A stretch of 51,452 bases of DNA from an uncultured Clostridia bacterium (GCA_944327625.1 CALVHL010000025.1:83648-135099); one strand, 5' to 3'; shown: positions 16,119 through 25,007, counted from the first letter of the stretch. The notes: generated from the sequence alone by a model not told the origin. Numbers and translations: made by a program.

Positions 16119-17003
16119 TTATGTATTGCCGCTCAAAATATTATCTTTAATACTTTTAAGACTGTTCATGCTTTCCTGAATCATATCGCTTAATATCTTA
16201 TTAGCGATAGTGGTTATAGATAAATCCGAATCCTTTATATCTATGTGTAAACTAGCAAGACGATTTTCTAAAGACTGATACCATCCTTTATTTATAATTT
16301 CCTCATTGTCTCCTGAAGCACCTTCATACTTCATAAAAGACAAAGTCTCAACTAATGCAGGCAATACAAAATATGAAGCTAATAAAATTCTAAACGGAGG
16401 TTCCTCTCGCAATTCCTGATAAAGATTATGCATATCGCGTTTTAACCAAATACTTATTTTATTCGGATCTTCTGTATAATCTACACGTATTGAATCTAAA
16501 GCGGAATCATCAGGACGTATACTGAAAACAGATGGTTTATTCGATAAAGGATCGATCATATCTAACGTCATTTCATACATATTAGATATTGCCAAGATAT
16601 CTCCTTTGCGTAAATTAAAACTCAAAGATTCAAATAGATCTTTATTATGTTCAGCAAGTTTAAAACCAACATAATCTCCTTCAGATATTATAAGAGCCTT
16701 AACGGTCAATTTTTGAGCCAATAGCATCATATCAATAGAAATATCCAATGAGATTCCGTCAAAAGCAAAAGTTTTGCGAAAAGAACTTTCCGAACTTTCA
16801 GCTCTAAGCAGAACCTTAGCCTTCCCATTTTCTATCATATCTATCAAACCACCTGAGTTCAAATCATAAGTAAACTGCATATTAATTTTTCCGTTATCAG
16901 CAGTCGGTTCTTTAGAAGCACTGAGCTTAAAAAATGAATCTACATAATCGTTATTATCATCGCAAAGCACCGGATACGGGAAACCAATATTGGATCTTTT
17001 CAT
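16119..17003 (-). CDS. Unknown protein between GHKL ATPase and DUF6339 gene
   Basis: This 294-residue protein begins MKRSNIGFPYPVLCDDNNDY. The first half is beta-rich; the last ~80 residues are helical and contain PPFRILLASYFVLPALVETL. I recognise no family. The start at 17003 is chosen because GGGAGG lies six bases upstream; the ATG at 17009 overlaps that site. It lies 11 bases after the GHKL gene and 14 before the DUF6339 gene, so the three probably act together. Confidence 0.7.
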   Translation of the reverse strand: MKRSNIGFPYPVLCDDNNDYVDSFFKLSASKEPTADNGKINMQFTYDLNSGGLIDMIENGKAKVLLRAESSESSFRKTFAFDGISLDISIDMMLLAQKLTVKALIISEGDYVGFKLAEHNKDLFESLSFNLRKGDILAISNMYEMTLDMIDPLSNKPSVFSIRPDDSALDSIRVDYTEDPNKISIWLKRDMHNLYQELREEPPFRILLASYFVLPALVETLSFMKYEGASGDNEEIINKGWYQSLENRLASLHIDIKDSDLSITTIANKILSDMIQESMNSLKSIKDNILSGNT

Positions 17004-17014
17004 TCTCATCCTCC

Positions 17015-18916
17015 CTAATTAACAATAACATTTATAAGTAATCTTTCTTTTACAGATAATTTCATATATATTTCATATTTAACATTAGCCTTCATTGCAA
17101 TAGGACCTATCACTCTGCCATTTACCGCATATTTCTTTTTATTTAATGTATATTCCAAAATATTTATCGCTTCACTTTTTCCGTCATCCCCAATGGCCTT
17201 TACCGATATCATTACCTTATCATTATCCTCTTCTAGAACAATAATTGTTTTATATATGCTACAGTCCGAAGCGATAGGGTAACTACGTTGGTACATTACT
17301 TTAGGCGAATTCTCAACACTGTTTTTTCCGTTATCTTTTGGAGCGTGCACCTTTTCAGGCCCATCAGGATTTTTTATCCCTCCCGGATTATGTTTTGTTC
17401 CGCCTTTGCCCTGATTGTGTCCTTCTCCGCCGTTAGCTATTCCCATAGTATTAACGCTAGGTGAAATTACACTCCGTAATTTTATTGCTCTGTTTTTTAT
17501 CTCTTTGACGATTAATTCTCCGTCAGGACTCTCTGTTTCTTTTTGAGCTCCAGAAAATCCCGCATCGTCTAATTCAAGAGGTAAAAACTGACTCATTCCA
17601 TCAGGATCAATTGCATCCTGATATTCCGGTCTGCAATCGTTTATAATCGTCGAGTTAACCCATCTAACAATTTCTCTCTTTATCGCATCTGCATTTTTAC
17701 GCTCTTTATTGTCTTCAAGAATACTAGCATCCCACTCATCATGTTTAGGCGGCTCAATACTCTTTAATAACTTATTGAGTTTATCTCCTTCAGCTATAAC
17801 AACCGCCGCAAACCTAGACAATATATGCTTCTTCCTTATCCTTACAATCATGCCTATAGCACGCATTTCAGCAATAGCCTTCGAATAAGCATCATTTTTC
17901 CTCAAATAAAGCACCAAATCATCCTCATCGATTAGTTTGTGCCTAAATATTTGATTATCAGGACATGTTAATGTTTCATAAAATTCTTTAACAAACGTAA
18001 TTTCTTTTTCGCTATCAATATCCTCTTCCTCCTCTTCGGCATATTTTTTTATTAGCTCAGGCAATGTCTTTTTATCTATAATATTATTTTCTATTTCTAC
18101 TATAAGAGTACCTTTGTAGATAGCGTAAAAGAAGTTTTTAATGATGGCTTTAGTCATTATATTTTTCCAATCGCCATCATTTCTAAATCCAAGTATTATA
18201 ACATCTGTACCATATTCAGTACGTAAAAACTCGTCCCTGATAGGACATTGAACTTCTTCGAAAATCGGACCTAAAGTTTGAATATTTTGATAATATCCGT
18301 CTCCCTGAGTATCCTTCCCCTCATCATTTTTATGTGTAACCAGTCGCGAAACGCCCTGAAATGCCTTAACCCCGTCGATAGCATATGTATTATAAAAAAC
18401 TGTCCGTAACCCTGAACATGCAAAAGGTGCGCTCTTACCAATACCGTAAGAACCTCCGCTACCTCCTTTTGTTTTATTTGTAATACCCGTAGAAGAAGTC
18501 AGCGCCGTCCAAACAGACTTCATGTCGGTAAAATTTCTTGCCCCTGTTAAACCTGTCGTATTATAATCGCTTATAACCAACAAATCAATATTTTCATTTG
18601 CAAGCAAGGATTTCGCGCCCTTTATAAAGGTATCAAACTTAACATCTCCGGGGCCGACATATTTTTGGCAAGCGGAAATAATATTATCAAATTCCGATAT
18701 CGCATTGTATTTCGCTTTAGATACAGTTTTAAGCGAAAATTTTACCACGACATGATCTTCTCCGTCAGCCTTTGCGTCAAGACTGTTTTGACAGATTTCA
18801 CGCGCAAGATTATTATAAAGTTCTGCCCCTTTAAATGTAGCTATACCGCTATCATTAAAACCCTGAATTGTTCCTCCGTCCCTTAACGGAAATCTCCATC
18901 GTGTTATTTCGCTCAT
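17015..18916 (-). CDS. MutL/MORC-like GHKL ATPase of a defence operon
   Basis: This 633-residue protein carries the GHKL Bergerat fold at its N-terminus: N box EICQNSLDA (40-48), G1 box SDYNTTG (116-122) and G2 box GGSGGSYGIGK (151-161). A long C-terminal part includes a linker rich in Gly/Asn/Lys (GGEGHNQGKGGTKHNPGG) and a final beta-rich domain. GHKL ATPases of the MutL/MORC type have been reported in restriction-modification neighbourhoods and act as ATP-driven DNA clamps. The start at 18916 has AAGGAG eight bases upstream. The partners are the next two genes (inference). Confidence 0.8.
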   Translation of the reverse strand: MSEITRWRFPLRDGGTIQGFNDSGIATFKGAELYNNLAREICQNSLDAKADGEDHVVVKFSLKTVSKAKYNAISEFDNIISACQKYVGPGDVKFDTFIKGAKSLLANENIDLLVISDYNTTGLTGARNFTDMKSVWTALTSSTGITNKTKGGSGGSYGIGKSAPFACSGLRTVFYNTYAIDGVKAFQGVSRLVTHKNDEGKDTQGDGYYQNIQTLGPIFEEVQCPIRDEFLRTEYGTDVIILGFRNDGDWKNIMTKAIIKNFFYAIYKGTLIVEIENNIIDKKTLPELIKKYAEEEEEDIDSEKEITFVKEFYETLTCPDNQIFRHKLIDEDDLVLYLRKNDAYSKAIAEMRAIGMIVRIRKKHILSRFAAVVIAEGDKLNKLLKSIEPPKHDEWDASILEDNKERKNADAIKREIVRWVNSTIINDCRPEYQDAIDPDGMSQFLPLELDDAGFSGAQKETESPDGELIVKEIKNRAIKLRSVISPSVNTMGIANGGEGHNQGKGGTKHNPGGIKNPDGPEKVHAPKDNGKNSVENSPKVMYQRSYPIASDCSIYKTIIVLEEDNDKVMISVKAIGDDGKSEAINILEYTLNKKKYAVNGRVIGPIAMKANVKYEIYMKLSVKERLLINVIVN

Positions 18917-18926
18917 ATGTTGCTCC

Positions 18927-19145
18927 TTAAAGTTTAAATTTTTCTTCACCAAAATCTTCGCAAGCATACTTTAATTTCGCCGCTTTGATTTCCTTATCCA
19001 AAGCGCTGAATATTTTTTGAACATCTTCCTCTGTATAATCATAATTAGCTCTGTTAGCACAGTTGCCCAACAATCTAATCATATCTATTATTTTGTTAGT
19101 GCGAGCTTCTACAATACGCACAAATTTTTCACGTTTAGTTTCCAT
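18927..19145 (-). CDS. Small conserved helical protein heading the defence operon
   Basis: This 72-residue, charged, helical protein (KREKFVRIVEARTNKIIDMI, YTEEDVQKIFSALDKEIKAA) resembles small proteins often found beside restriction and methyltransferase genes in Firmicutes. It is the first gene behind a strong promoter at 19180-19207 and ends 10 bases before the GHKL start. It may be a regulator or assembly factor; the function is unknown. Confidence 0.65.
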   Translation of the reverse strand: METKREKFVRIVEARTNKIIDMIRLLGNCANRANYDYTEEDVQKIFSALDKEIKAAKLKYACEDFGEEKFKL

Positions 19146-19179
19146 ATAAATTCTCCTGAATTAGTTTATTCTTACTTTA

Positions 19180-19207
19180 AGTATAGCATATATTTTATTT
19201 GTGTCAA
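19180..19207 (-). promoter_or_regulatory. Strong promoter of the defence operon
   Basis: The minus strand has a consensus TTGACA, a 16-base spacer and TATACT preceded by TGC (extended -10). It drives the small helical protein and probably the GHKL, DUF6339, Vsr and restriction genes that follow. Confidence 0.75.
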
Positions 19208-19287
19208 TAGATTTTTAAAAAATATTTTCTACATTTTTAAAATATTGCAATATTATTAAAATATTTTTTGTTTATATTCAATAAAAT

Positions 19288-19323
19288 AAAAATATGCAAC
19301 AAAATTTTATGTTGCATATTTTT
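19288..19323 (-). terminator. Terminator of the second methyltransferase gene
   Basis: A perfect 13-bp stem (AAAAATATGCAAC and complement) with a 10-base loop lies six bases after the methyltransferase stop. It isolates that gene from the GHKL operon. Confidence 0.75.
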
Positions 19324-19328
19324 ATAAA

Positions 19329-20450
19329 TTATTCAAGTTCAATTGTCCTGATAATTTCTTCAAATAAAGATTTTAATACTGTTACCGCAATAGAATTACC
19401 GCTTTGCCTATAAGCATCGACATCTTTTACTACTATTTTAAAATCATTAAATCCCATCAATTTTAGGCATTCCGCAGGAGTAAGCTTTCTCGCAACTTTT
19501 TCTTCTCCTTTATATCTTCCGACATAAATCCTACTATCTGCTCTAAGTTCATCCGTAGGATCTTCTAAACGAAAATCACCAGTCCAATTGAATTGTTGGT
19601 TTGCTGTTTGACAGCACATTATATCCCGATTAACCCTAGATCTCCCTTCATGTTTTTCTTTCGTCGTTACCCATTCAAAACCTTTTTTACCTAAATAATA
19701 TTTTTTATCAACTTGTTCATCCAGGAAATCATTCACTGTAGTTTCCAAAACCAGTTTCCCGGGAAATTTAAAATCCCTAATGCCATAACTCTTTTCAAAG
19801 CCTACAACAAACACCCTTTCCCTCTTTTGAGGAAGTCCGTAGTCTACAGCATTCAATTTACTCCATTGAATATCATAATTTAGCTCATTGAATATTTCTT
19901 GTATGCGCTTCCATGTTTTTCCCTTGTCATGAGTCAACAGCCCGACAACATTTTCATACACAAAAACCTTTGGCTTTAAATCAGCAATTAATTTAGCATA
20001 ATGAAAGAACAATGTCCCTCGCGTATCTTCAAACCCCTTCTTCTTGCCGTAAGTCGAAAAACTTTGGCAAGGGCTACCGCCAACCAAAATATCTACTTGC
20101 CCGCGATACCTTGTCCCATCAATAAACCGCATATCTTCATACCAACGGTCTTCCGAAATATTATGATTTGCAAAATAAGATTCCTTCACAAAATTTTTTT
20201 TCTTTGTTTTCTTATACAAATCTTTAATATATATTTGCATATCATCATAATCCATACCATTTGTAGCTTCTAGTATTTCTTCATACGTAATTTGATCATT
20301 TTCATGCTCACCAGTTTCACCAAGTATTTTTTTTGTCAGTTCTCTTTCACCGTTATCGCTTGCAAAAACTATATTAAAATCTAGATTAAGCTGACGAAGA
20401 GCTTCTTCGGGCGCACCTATTCCGCTAAAAACTGTAGCTATATTAATCAT
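19329..20450 (-). CDS. Second DNA (cytosine-5) methyltransferase
   Basis: This 373-residue m5C enzyme has motif I (VFSGIGAPEEALRQL), motif IV GGSPCQSFSTYG (Cys128), motif VI ENVVGL, motif VIII LPQKRERVFVVGF and final motifs LMGFNDF and RQSGNSIAV. It is distinct from the HpaII-like enzyme and no nuclease gene adjoins it, so it is orphan, protective or part of the GHKL system. Its start overlaps the HTH gene by eight bases, so regulator and enzyme are translationally coupled, as in controller-protein restriction systems. Confidence 0.9.
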   Translation of the reverse strand: MINIATVFSGIGAPEEALRQLNLDFNIVFASDNGERELTKKILGETGEHENDQITYEEILEATNGMDYDDMQIYIKDLYKKTKKKNFVKESYFANHNISEDRWYEDMRFIDGTRYRGQVDILVGGSPCQSFSTYGKKKGFEDTRGTLFFHYAKLIADLKPKVFVYENVVGLLTHDKGKTWKRIQEIFNELNYDIQWSKLNAVDYGLPQKRERVFVVGFEKSYGIRDFKFPGKLVLETTVNDFLDEQVDKKYYLGKKGFEWVTTKEKHEGRSRVNRDIMCCQTANQQFNWTGDFRLEDPTDELRADSRIYVGRYKGEEKVARKLTPAECLKLMGFNDFKIVVKDVDAYRQSGNSIAVTVLKSLFEEIIRTIELE

Positions 20451-20664
20451 CTTTATCCTCTTGTATTTCTACACCGTTTTCCTTACAAAAATAAATTAAT
20501 CTTAATTTATCCTTTTTAGCTGGAGAACAAACCCCACGTTCCCATCTGCTAACAGTTAAAAGCGTAACCCCTAGAAGATCGGCTAATTTTTGTTGTGTAA
20601 CATTTAATCGTGCTCTAACAGATAATATTAAATCAGAAAAATTAATTTTGTTTAAGTTAATCAT
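20443..20664 (-). CDS. XRE-type controller-like regulator of the methyltransferase
   Basis: This 73-residue protein is almost wholly an XRE helix-turn-helix (NVTQQKLADLLGVTLLTVSR then WERG). The size and placement ahead of a methyltransferase resemble restriction controller (C) proteins. The leader holds two direct copies of TTATATCAT 30 bases apart (on the plus strand), candidate operators for autoregulation. Confidence 0.8.
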   Translation of the reverse strand: MINLNKINFSDLILSVRARLNVTQQKLADLLGVTLLTVSRWERGVCSPAKKDKLRLIYFCKENGVEIQEDKDD

Positions 20665-20665
20665 T

Positions 20666-20723
20666 TTATATCATATTTTATATTTTATAAACAAATTATA
20701 TCATATGAATATATAAAAATCAA
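20666..20723 (-). promoter_or_regulatory. Promoter and direct-repeat operators of the HTH/methyltransferase pair
   Basis: The minus strand has TTGATT (20718-20723), a 17-base spacer and TATAAT (20695-20700). ATGATATAA occurs over the -10 region (20696-20704) and again next to the start codon (20666-20674). Confidence 0.6.
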
Positions 20724-20863
20724 GTAATTAAATAAAACAGAAAATAGCTATTTAAATACATCACTAAAAAAATTATATTCACAATATATGACAAATTTGG
20801 TCATGTTTGAAATATTTACTTATTGAATATTTTTTCTAAACGCCAATAACCACATCTTAACAA

Positions 20864-20896
20864 TAAAAAAAGCAGGTCTAACAAACCTACTTTTTT
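20864..20896 (-). terminator. Terminator of the Nudix gene
   Basis: AAAAAAGTAGGT and ACCTGCTTTTTT face each other on the minus strand around a 7-base loop, with one mismatch in the stem, about 50 bases after the Nudix stop. Confidence 0.55.
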
Positions 20897-20944
20897 ACCA
20901 ATTAATTGTGCACTCTCTTAAGATATTAAAAATAATATCACAGT

Positions 20945-21352
20945 CTACTTCATTATATAAAACTTTCTAATCTTATCCAAAACAACTTCATCCGCGGGAC
21001 AGAAATCGTAGTTTTCTATCTCGGAAGGGGATATCCAAGCCAAGGCGTTATGCTCTAAAAGTGTTAATTGACCCCCTACTATGCGCGAATTATAGAGGGT
21101 TAAGTGAATTGTTATGTCGGGATAATCGTGCGTGACTTCGGTAAATACGCTGTCTACGGCAATATCTATTACAAGCTCTTCTCTACACTCTCTGATGAGC
21201 GCTTCTTCCTTGCTCTCGCCCTGTTCGACCTTGCCTCCGACAAACTCCCAAAGTAAAGCTCTTGCCTTGTTTTTGGGTCTCTGGCAGATTAAAAATTTGT
21301 CACCTTCCCATATCAATGCCGCCACTACTTCAATATACAGTTTGATATTCAT
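20945..21352 (-). CDS. MutT-like Nudix hydrolase
   Basis: The protein is about 135 residues. The Nudix box GGKVEQGESKEEALIRECRE then EL fits Gx5Ex7REUxEExGU. The N-terminus (IEVVAALIWEGDKFLICQRP) matches the 8-oxo-dGTP/CTP pyrophosphatase (MutT) group, which removes oxidised nucleotides. Neither ATG (21367 or 21352) has a strong ribosome binding site; the second gives the usual family start. Its higher GC than the flanks suggests host origin. 21353-21500 shows nothing else. Confidence 0.85.
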   Translation of the reverse strand: MNIKLYIEVVAALIWEGDKFLICQRPKNKARALLWEFVGGKVEQGESKEEALIRECREELVIDIAVDSVFTEVTHDYPDITIHLTLYNSRIVGGQLTLLEHNALAWISPSEIENYDFCPADEVVLDKIRKFYIMK

Positions 21353-21517
21353 TTCACTAAAATGCACCCATAAACAATTTCTCAGCTTATAAAACTATAG
21401 AAAATTATACTTTTAAAATCCGATATTGTCAATAAGTCAAGTTAAATGCAATTAAATTTTATCTTAATCATATTTGTAGTTATGCACAATATCACTTCGC
21501 AAAAATAAAATATATGA

Positions 21518-21546
21518 TTGCACTTCGCTTTATAAAGTGTTATAAT
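21518..21546 (+). promoter_or_regulatory. Promoter of the NACHT/RelA-like operon
   Basis: TTGCAC, a 17-base spacer and TATAAT lie 70 bases upstream of the NACHT start. CACTTCGC occurs at 21493-21500 and again at 21521-21528 (28 bases apart), and CACTT...AAGTG form an inverted repeat across the spacer, hinting at regulation. Confidence 0.65.
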
Positions 21547-21615
21547 TAATTATACAATAATATTTACAAACAAACCAATGTAAAATTTATAGTCGCTAAT
21601 TGATGGAGAAACAAA

Positions 21616-23742
21616 ATGGATCGTTTAAATTGTAAAATTGACACAAAAGAACTTGACGAGTTATACAAATTATTTCATTTTGAAAAAGTTGAAGAATCAA
21701 ATGATGCATGTGTTTATTTATATTATAACGGATATTTTATGAGCATAACAATAGCTTATTTCACCGATCATAATGAAAACATAAACAAATTACGTTTAAA
21801 ATATGAAGCTTTAGGCTATAGTGTCAAAATTACATATATTGAAAGTCTCGAAAAAGCACATAACGAATTATTCAATACATTCTTATTTGTCAAGAATTAT
21901 TATACTAAATGCAATAGCGAATATATAAATTATATTGAATCTCAAACATCCAAATTACAAAAATTAAACCCTTCTGCTGTTTATAACTATATTTATAGTA
22001 ATTTTTATTTTAACAATGTACTTTCACAAAACGAAAATATTGTTTCTAGCATTGCTGAAAAATTAAAAGACGACAAGGCAACGCTAATTATTCTTGAAGC
22101 CGCGGCCGCTATGGGAAAAACATCAACTTCATATGAAATTCTAAATTACTTAATTAAAGATAACTCCATTCCTTTTATTCCTCTTTTTATTGAACTAACG
22201 AAAAATAGAAGCGCACGAATTTTTAGGCACGTTTTAGACGATGAGATTAACAGGAATTTTCCCGGGATTAGTAGAGAACTTATAATTCACGAAATTAAAC
22301 TTGGAAAAATAGTTCTTCTAATTGATGGATTCGACGAGTTGCTATCTAGAAAAAATGACACCGCTAATGTTAAAAACGATGCCCAAACTATGCTTAGCAC
22401 TTTATCTGAATTGTACGACAATAATTGTAAAACCAGAATTTTATTAACATCGCGTAAGAGTTCCTTTATTATAGGTGAACTTTTTGATAAATTAATTGAT
22501 AATTGTTTTTCTAATTACCAAATATTAATCGAAAGATACCAAATTGCTAAGCCCACCATTACTCAGTGGCTAGGAGAGGAAAAGATATTACTTCTTTCAA
22601 AAAAAAATATACCTCTAAATTCTTTGGAGAACCCGGTCATTCTAGCATACTTAAACAATCTTTCAATTGAAACAATTAATAGTATTAAAGACAGTAAATC
22701 CATTATCGACGAGTATTTTAAAATGCTTTTGGAAAGAGAACAAGAGCGGCAGGATTTAAAATTAAGCTTATCCGAACAATTATCTTTTTTTACCAAACTT
22801 GCTTCTCACTTTGTCCAATTAGAAATAATTTCTGAAACCCCTGACTTTATTAGAGATATTATAACAAGTATAATAAAACCAGATTTACAATATTATTTAT
22901 CACAATACAATGAAATTGAAACAAAACCAACAGAAGACGAATTTATAAGCAAACTTATGCATCATGCATTATTAGATAGAGTAAAACCTTTATCTAATAA
23001 TATTGGATTTGTTAATGATTTCATTTTTGGAACCTTCATTTCAGCATCCATCGTAAACGGCGAATTACAAAATCTCTTAGATTTAATCAGTAATAACTAT
23101 ATTCAATTAGCTATAGACGCTTACTCTGTAGAAACTTTAGACAACAAAGCTATCCTATACAATAAAATTAAAGATGTCGTTGAATTATTATCTATTAATC
23201 AACAACTTTCTATTGAACTGGAGCTAACTAACTCAATCTGCAAGAATTATAACGGACAATTTATAGATGGAGTAATATTCAATAACGTAAAACTAATTAA
23301 GAATGATTTTGAAAACTGTACATTTTTAAACTGCATATTTGATAAGTGTGAAATCGATATTAACAAATTCCTAGATTGCACTTTTATTCGGTGTGCTTTT
23401 TATAACATAACATTAGTAGGCACCATATCCCAAAATAACCTTTACTTCTCCTATTGTAGTGGCGCAGAAATATTTAATACAGAAAATCAAAGCCAACCAG
23501 AAAGTTCGCATAGTGACTACAAGAAAAAAGTTCTAGAGAATTTTTGGGCTCCCGGGAAAAAGGATCCTGAACCAGGACGCTCGGAAACCGCATTATATAG
23601 AGGATGTAAGCCATCAGATAGATCATTAGTCACTTCTGCTATTGAAGATCTTATTAAAGAAGAATTAATTATTTATGGTTACAGTTGTTATCAGTTAAAC
23701 TATAGCAAAATGAATGAAATAAGAAAAATTTTAGGAAGATAA
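21616..23742 (+). CDS. NACHT-type STAND NTPase with pentapeptide-like segment
   Basis: The protein is 708 residues. Residues 1-~130 are an N-terminal domain I cannot name. The NTPase core follows: Walker A variant EAAAAMGKTS (161-170), NACHT-style Walker B IVLLIDGFDEL (232-242) and an ILLTSR arginine segment (275-280). Residues ~550-600 show pentapeptide-like spacing (FENCTFLNCIFDKCEIDINK), and the last ~80 residues look like a winged helix. STAND NTPases sense invaders and switch on an effector. The next gene, six bases away, is RelA/SpoT-like and is the natural effector candidate. The gene is very AT-rich, so acquired. Confidence 0.85.
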   Translation: MDRLNCKIDTKELDELYKLFHFEKVEESNDACVYLYYNGYFMSITIAYFTDHNENINKLRLKYEALGYSVKITYIESLEKAHNELFNTFLFVKNYYTKCNSEYINYIESQTSKLQKLNPSAVYNYIYSNFYFNNVLSQNENIVSSIAEKLKDDKATLIILEAAAAMGKTSTSYEILNYLIKDNSIPFIPLFIELTKNRSARIFRHVLDDEINRNFPGISRELIIHEIKLGKIVLLIDGFDELLSRKNDTANVKNDAQTMLSTLSELYDNNCKTRILLTSRKSSFIIGELFDKLIDNCFSNYQILIERYQIAKPTITQWLGEEKILLLSKKNIPLNSLENPVILAYLNNLSIETINSIKDSKSIIDEYFKMLLEREQERQDLKLSLSEQLSFFTKLASHFVQLEIISETPDFIRDIITSIIKPDLQYYLSQYNEIETKPTEDEFISKLMHHALLDRVKPLSNNIGFVNDFIFGTFISASIVNGELQNLLDLISNNYIQLAIDAYSVETLDNKAILYNKIKDVVELLSINQQLSIELELTNSICKNYNGQFIDGVIFNNVKLIKNDFENCTFLNCIFDKCEIDINKFLDCTFIRCAFYNITLVGTISQNNLYFSYCSGAEIFNTENQSQPESSHSDYKKKVLENFWAPGKKDPEPGRSETALYRGCKPSDRSLVTSAIEDLIKEELIIYGYSCYQLNYSKMNEIRKILGR

Positions 23743-23747
23743 AATAA

Positions 23748-24650
23748 ATGAATTTAGCCGAAGAAAACAGTAATTTAATTAAAATTGATGATTATTTAAA
23801 CAAACGTCAAATTGAAGATTCTTTTAATGACCTCTTAACTAAATTTCTTAATAAATCTGGTATATTTTATAGACTTTGGGTAAGAGTAAAAAGTACACCG
23901 TCTATAAATAAAAAGCTCGCCATAAAAACTAAATCAAATGCAGATTATAAATTACAAGATTTATTTGGGATTAGAATAGCTTGCTATTTTCAAGAAGATT
24001 TACCCTTATGTGAGCACATACTATCAAAACATTTCAATGAAATTTTTGACTCTGCATCCATCGACGATCCCGATCCCGTAACGTTTAAACCAACAAGACG
24101 TAACCATGTATACACACTTCCTGAAGACATTCTTAATCTAATCGCTAATGACCTCTGGAATTTAAATTTTGATAAAACTTTCGAAGTACAAATTAGAACC
24201 ATCTTTTCCGAAGGATGGCATGAAGTAGAACATGATTTGCGCTATAAAAATCATAACATATGGGAAACTATTCCAGACCTATCACGAAAATTAAATGGTA
24301 TTTTAGCTACACTTGAAACAAGCGAATGGGCACTAAATAAAGTCTTTGATGATTTAGCTTATAAATGCTATAAAAGCAAAGATTGGGAGAACATGCTGAT
24401 AAACAAAGTACGCTTAAGACTGACACAAAACAATATCTCCGATAACATAATTAATATCTTTAATCAAGAACAAGATATAGCAAAAAAATTTTTAAATTTT
24501 GACAGAGAAAAACTAGTTTCCACGCTTACTGAAAGCTCAATACCTATCCCATTAAAAATTGATAACATTATTTTCTTAATTAATGAAATTGAAATAAAAA
24601 ACGAAAATATATCCAATATTATGCCCGAATTTATAAAAACAATTTTGTAG
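23748..24650 (+). CDS. RelA/SpoT-like nucleotidyltransferase, candidate effector
   Basis: The protein is 300 residues. The synthetase fold is visible: RVKS (46-49), KKLAIK (55-60), KLQDLFGIRI (68-77, with the Asp), EVQIRT (146-151) and EHDLRYK (161-167). The GYxSxH guanine-stacking motif is not seen; only RRNHVY (117-122) occupies that region. Loss of that motif suggests the acceptor may not be GDP/GTP; some toxic small alarmone synthetases pyrophosphorylate tRNA or make other nucleotides. No HD hydrolase or TGS/ACT domain is present. The gene follows the NACHT gene by five bases in one operon. Confidence 0.8.
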   Translation: MNLAEENSNLIKIDDYLNKRQIEDSFNDLLTKFLNKSGIFYRLWVRVKSTPSINKKLAIKTKSNADYKLQDLFGIRIACYFQEDLPLCEHILSKHFNEIFDSASIDDPDPVTFKPTRRNHVYTLPEDILNLIANDLWNLNFDKTFEVQIRTIFSEGWHEVEHDLRYKNHNIWETIPDLSRKLNGILATLETSEWALNKVFDDLAYKCYKSKDWENMLINKVRLRLTQNNISDNIINIFNQEQDIAKKFLNFDREKLVSTLTESSIPIPLKIDNIIFLINEIEIKNENISNIMPEFIKTIL

Positions 24651-24737
24651 ACAATTTTTGAGAATTAAAAGATTTTAATTATCTTTGCTATAAACCTCTA
24701 TATTTTTATTTACCTAAAATAAATTTCTAATATTATG

Positions 24738-24834
24738 AGCGGCAATGGGTTAAAGGTGGCTTACCGTTTTTTTCCCGAGAGACGGGATATACGGTAATTC
24801 ACCACCTTATAGCCTTTGCCCTGCCGCTTTTTTA
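24738..24834 (+). ncRNA. Long structured hairpin ending in a T-run
   Basis: Nested complementary segments span about 91 bases: AGCGGCA (24738-24744) with TGCCGCT (24822-24828), AAGGTGG (24753-24759) with CCACCTT (24802-24808), TACCG (24762-24766) with CGGTA (24792-24796), and CCCG with CGGG at the tip. TTTTTT follows. It may terminate the NACHT operon, be a small RNA, or be a structured element end. Confidence 0.5.
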
Positions 24835-24978
24835 AAGGGCTTTACCGCTTTTTTCACGGCGAAGCTCACTTTCGCATTTCGGCCTACCCCTCTCAACTTT
24901 TTTGCCCCCTAAGCTGTTGGGATTTTACCATAGCAGGTGTCAATTGCAAGGCGCAAAAACTTATCGAACTATACTTAA

Positions 24979-25007
24979 ACCGAGGTTAGATAACCTCGGT
25001 CTTTTTT
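24979..25007 (+). terminator. Terminator upstream of the mobile-element gene cluster
   Basis: ACCGAGGTTA-GA-TAACCTCGGT is followed by CTTTTTT. Between 24835 and 25149 no gene is supported. A weak inverted repeat TGTCC-TTAAG-GGACA lies near 25106-25120, just before the first gene's ribosome binding site. Confidence 0.75.
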
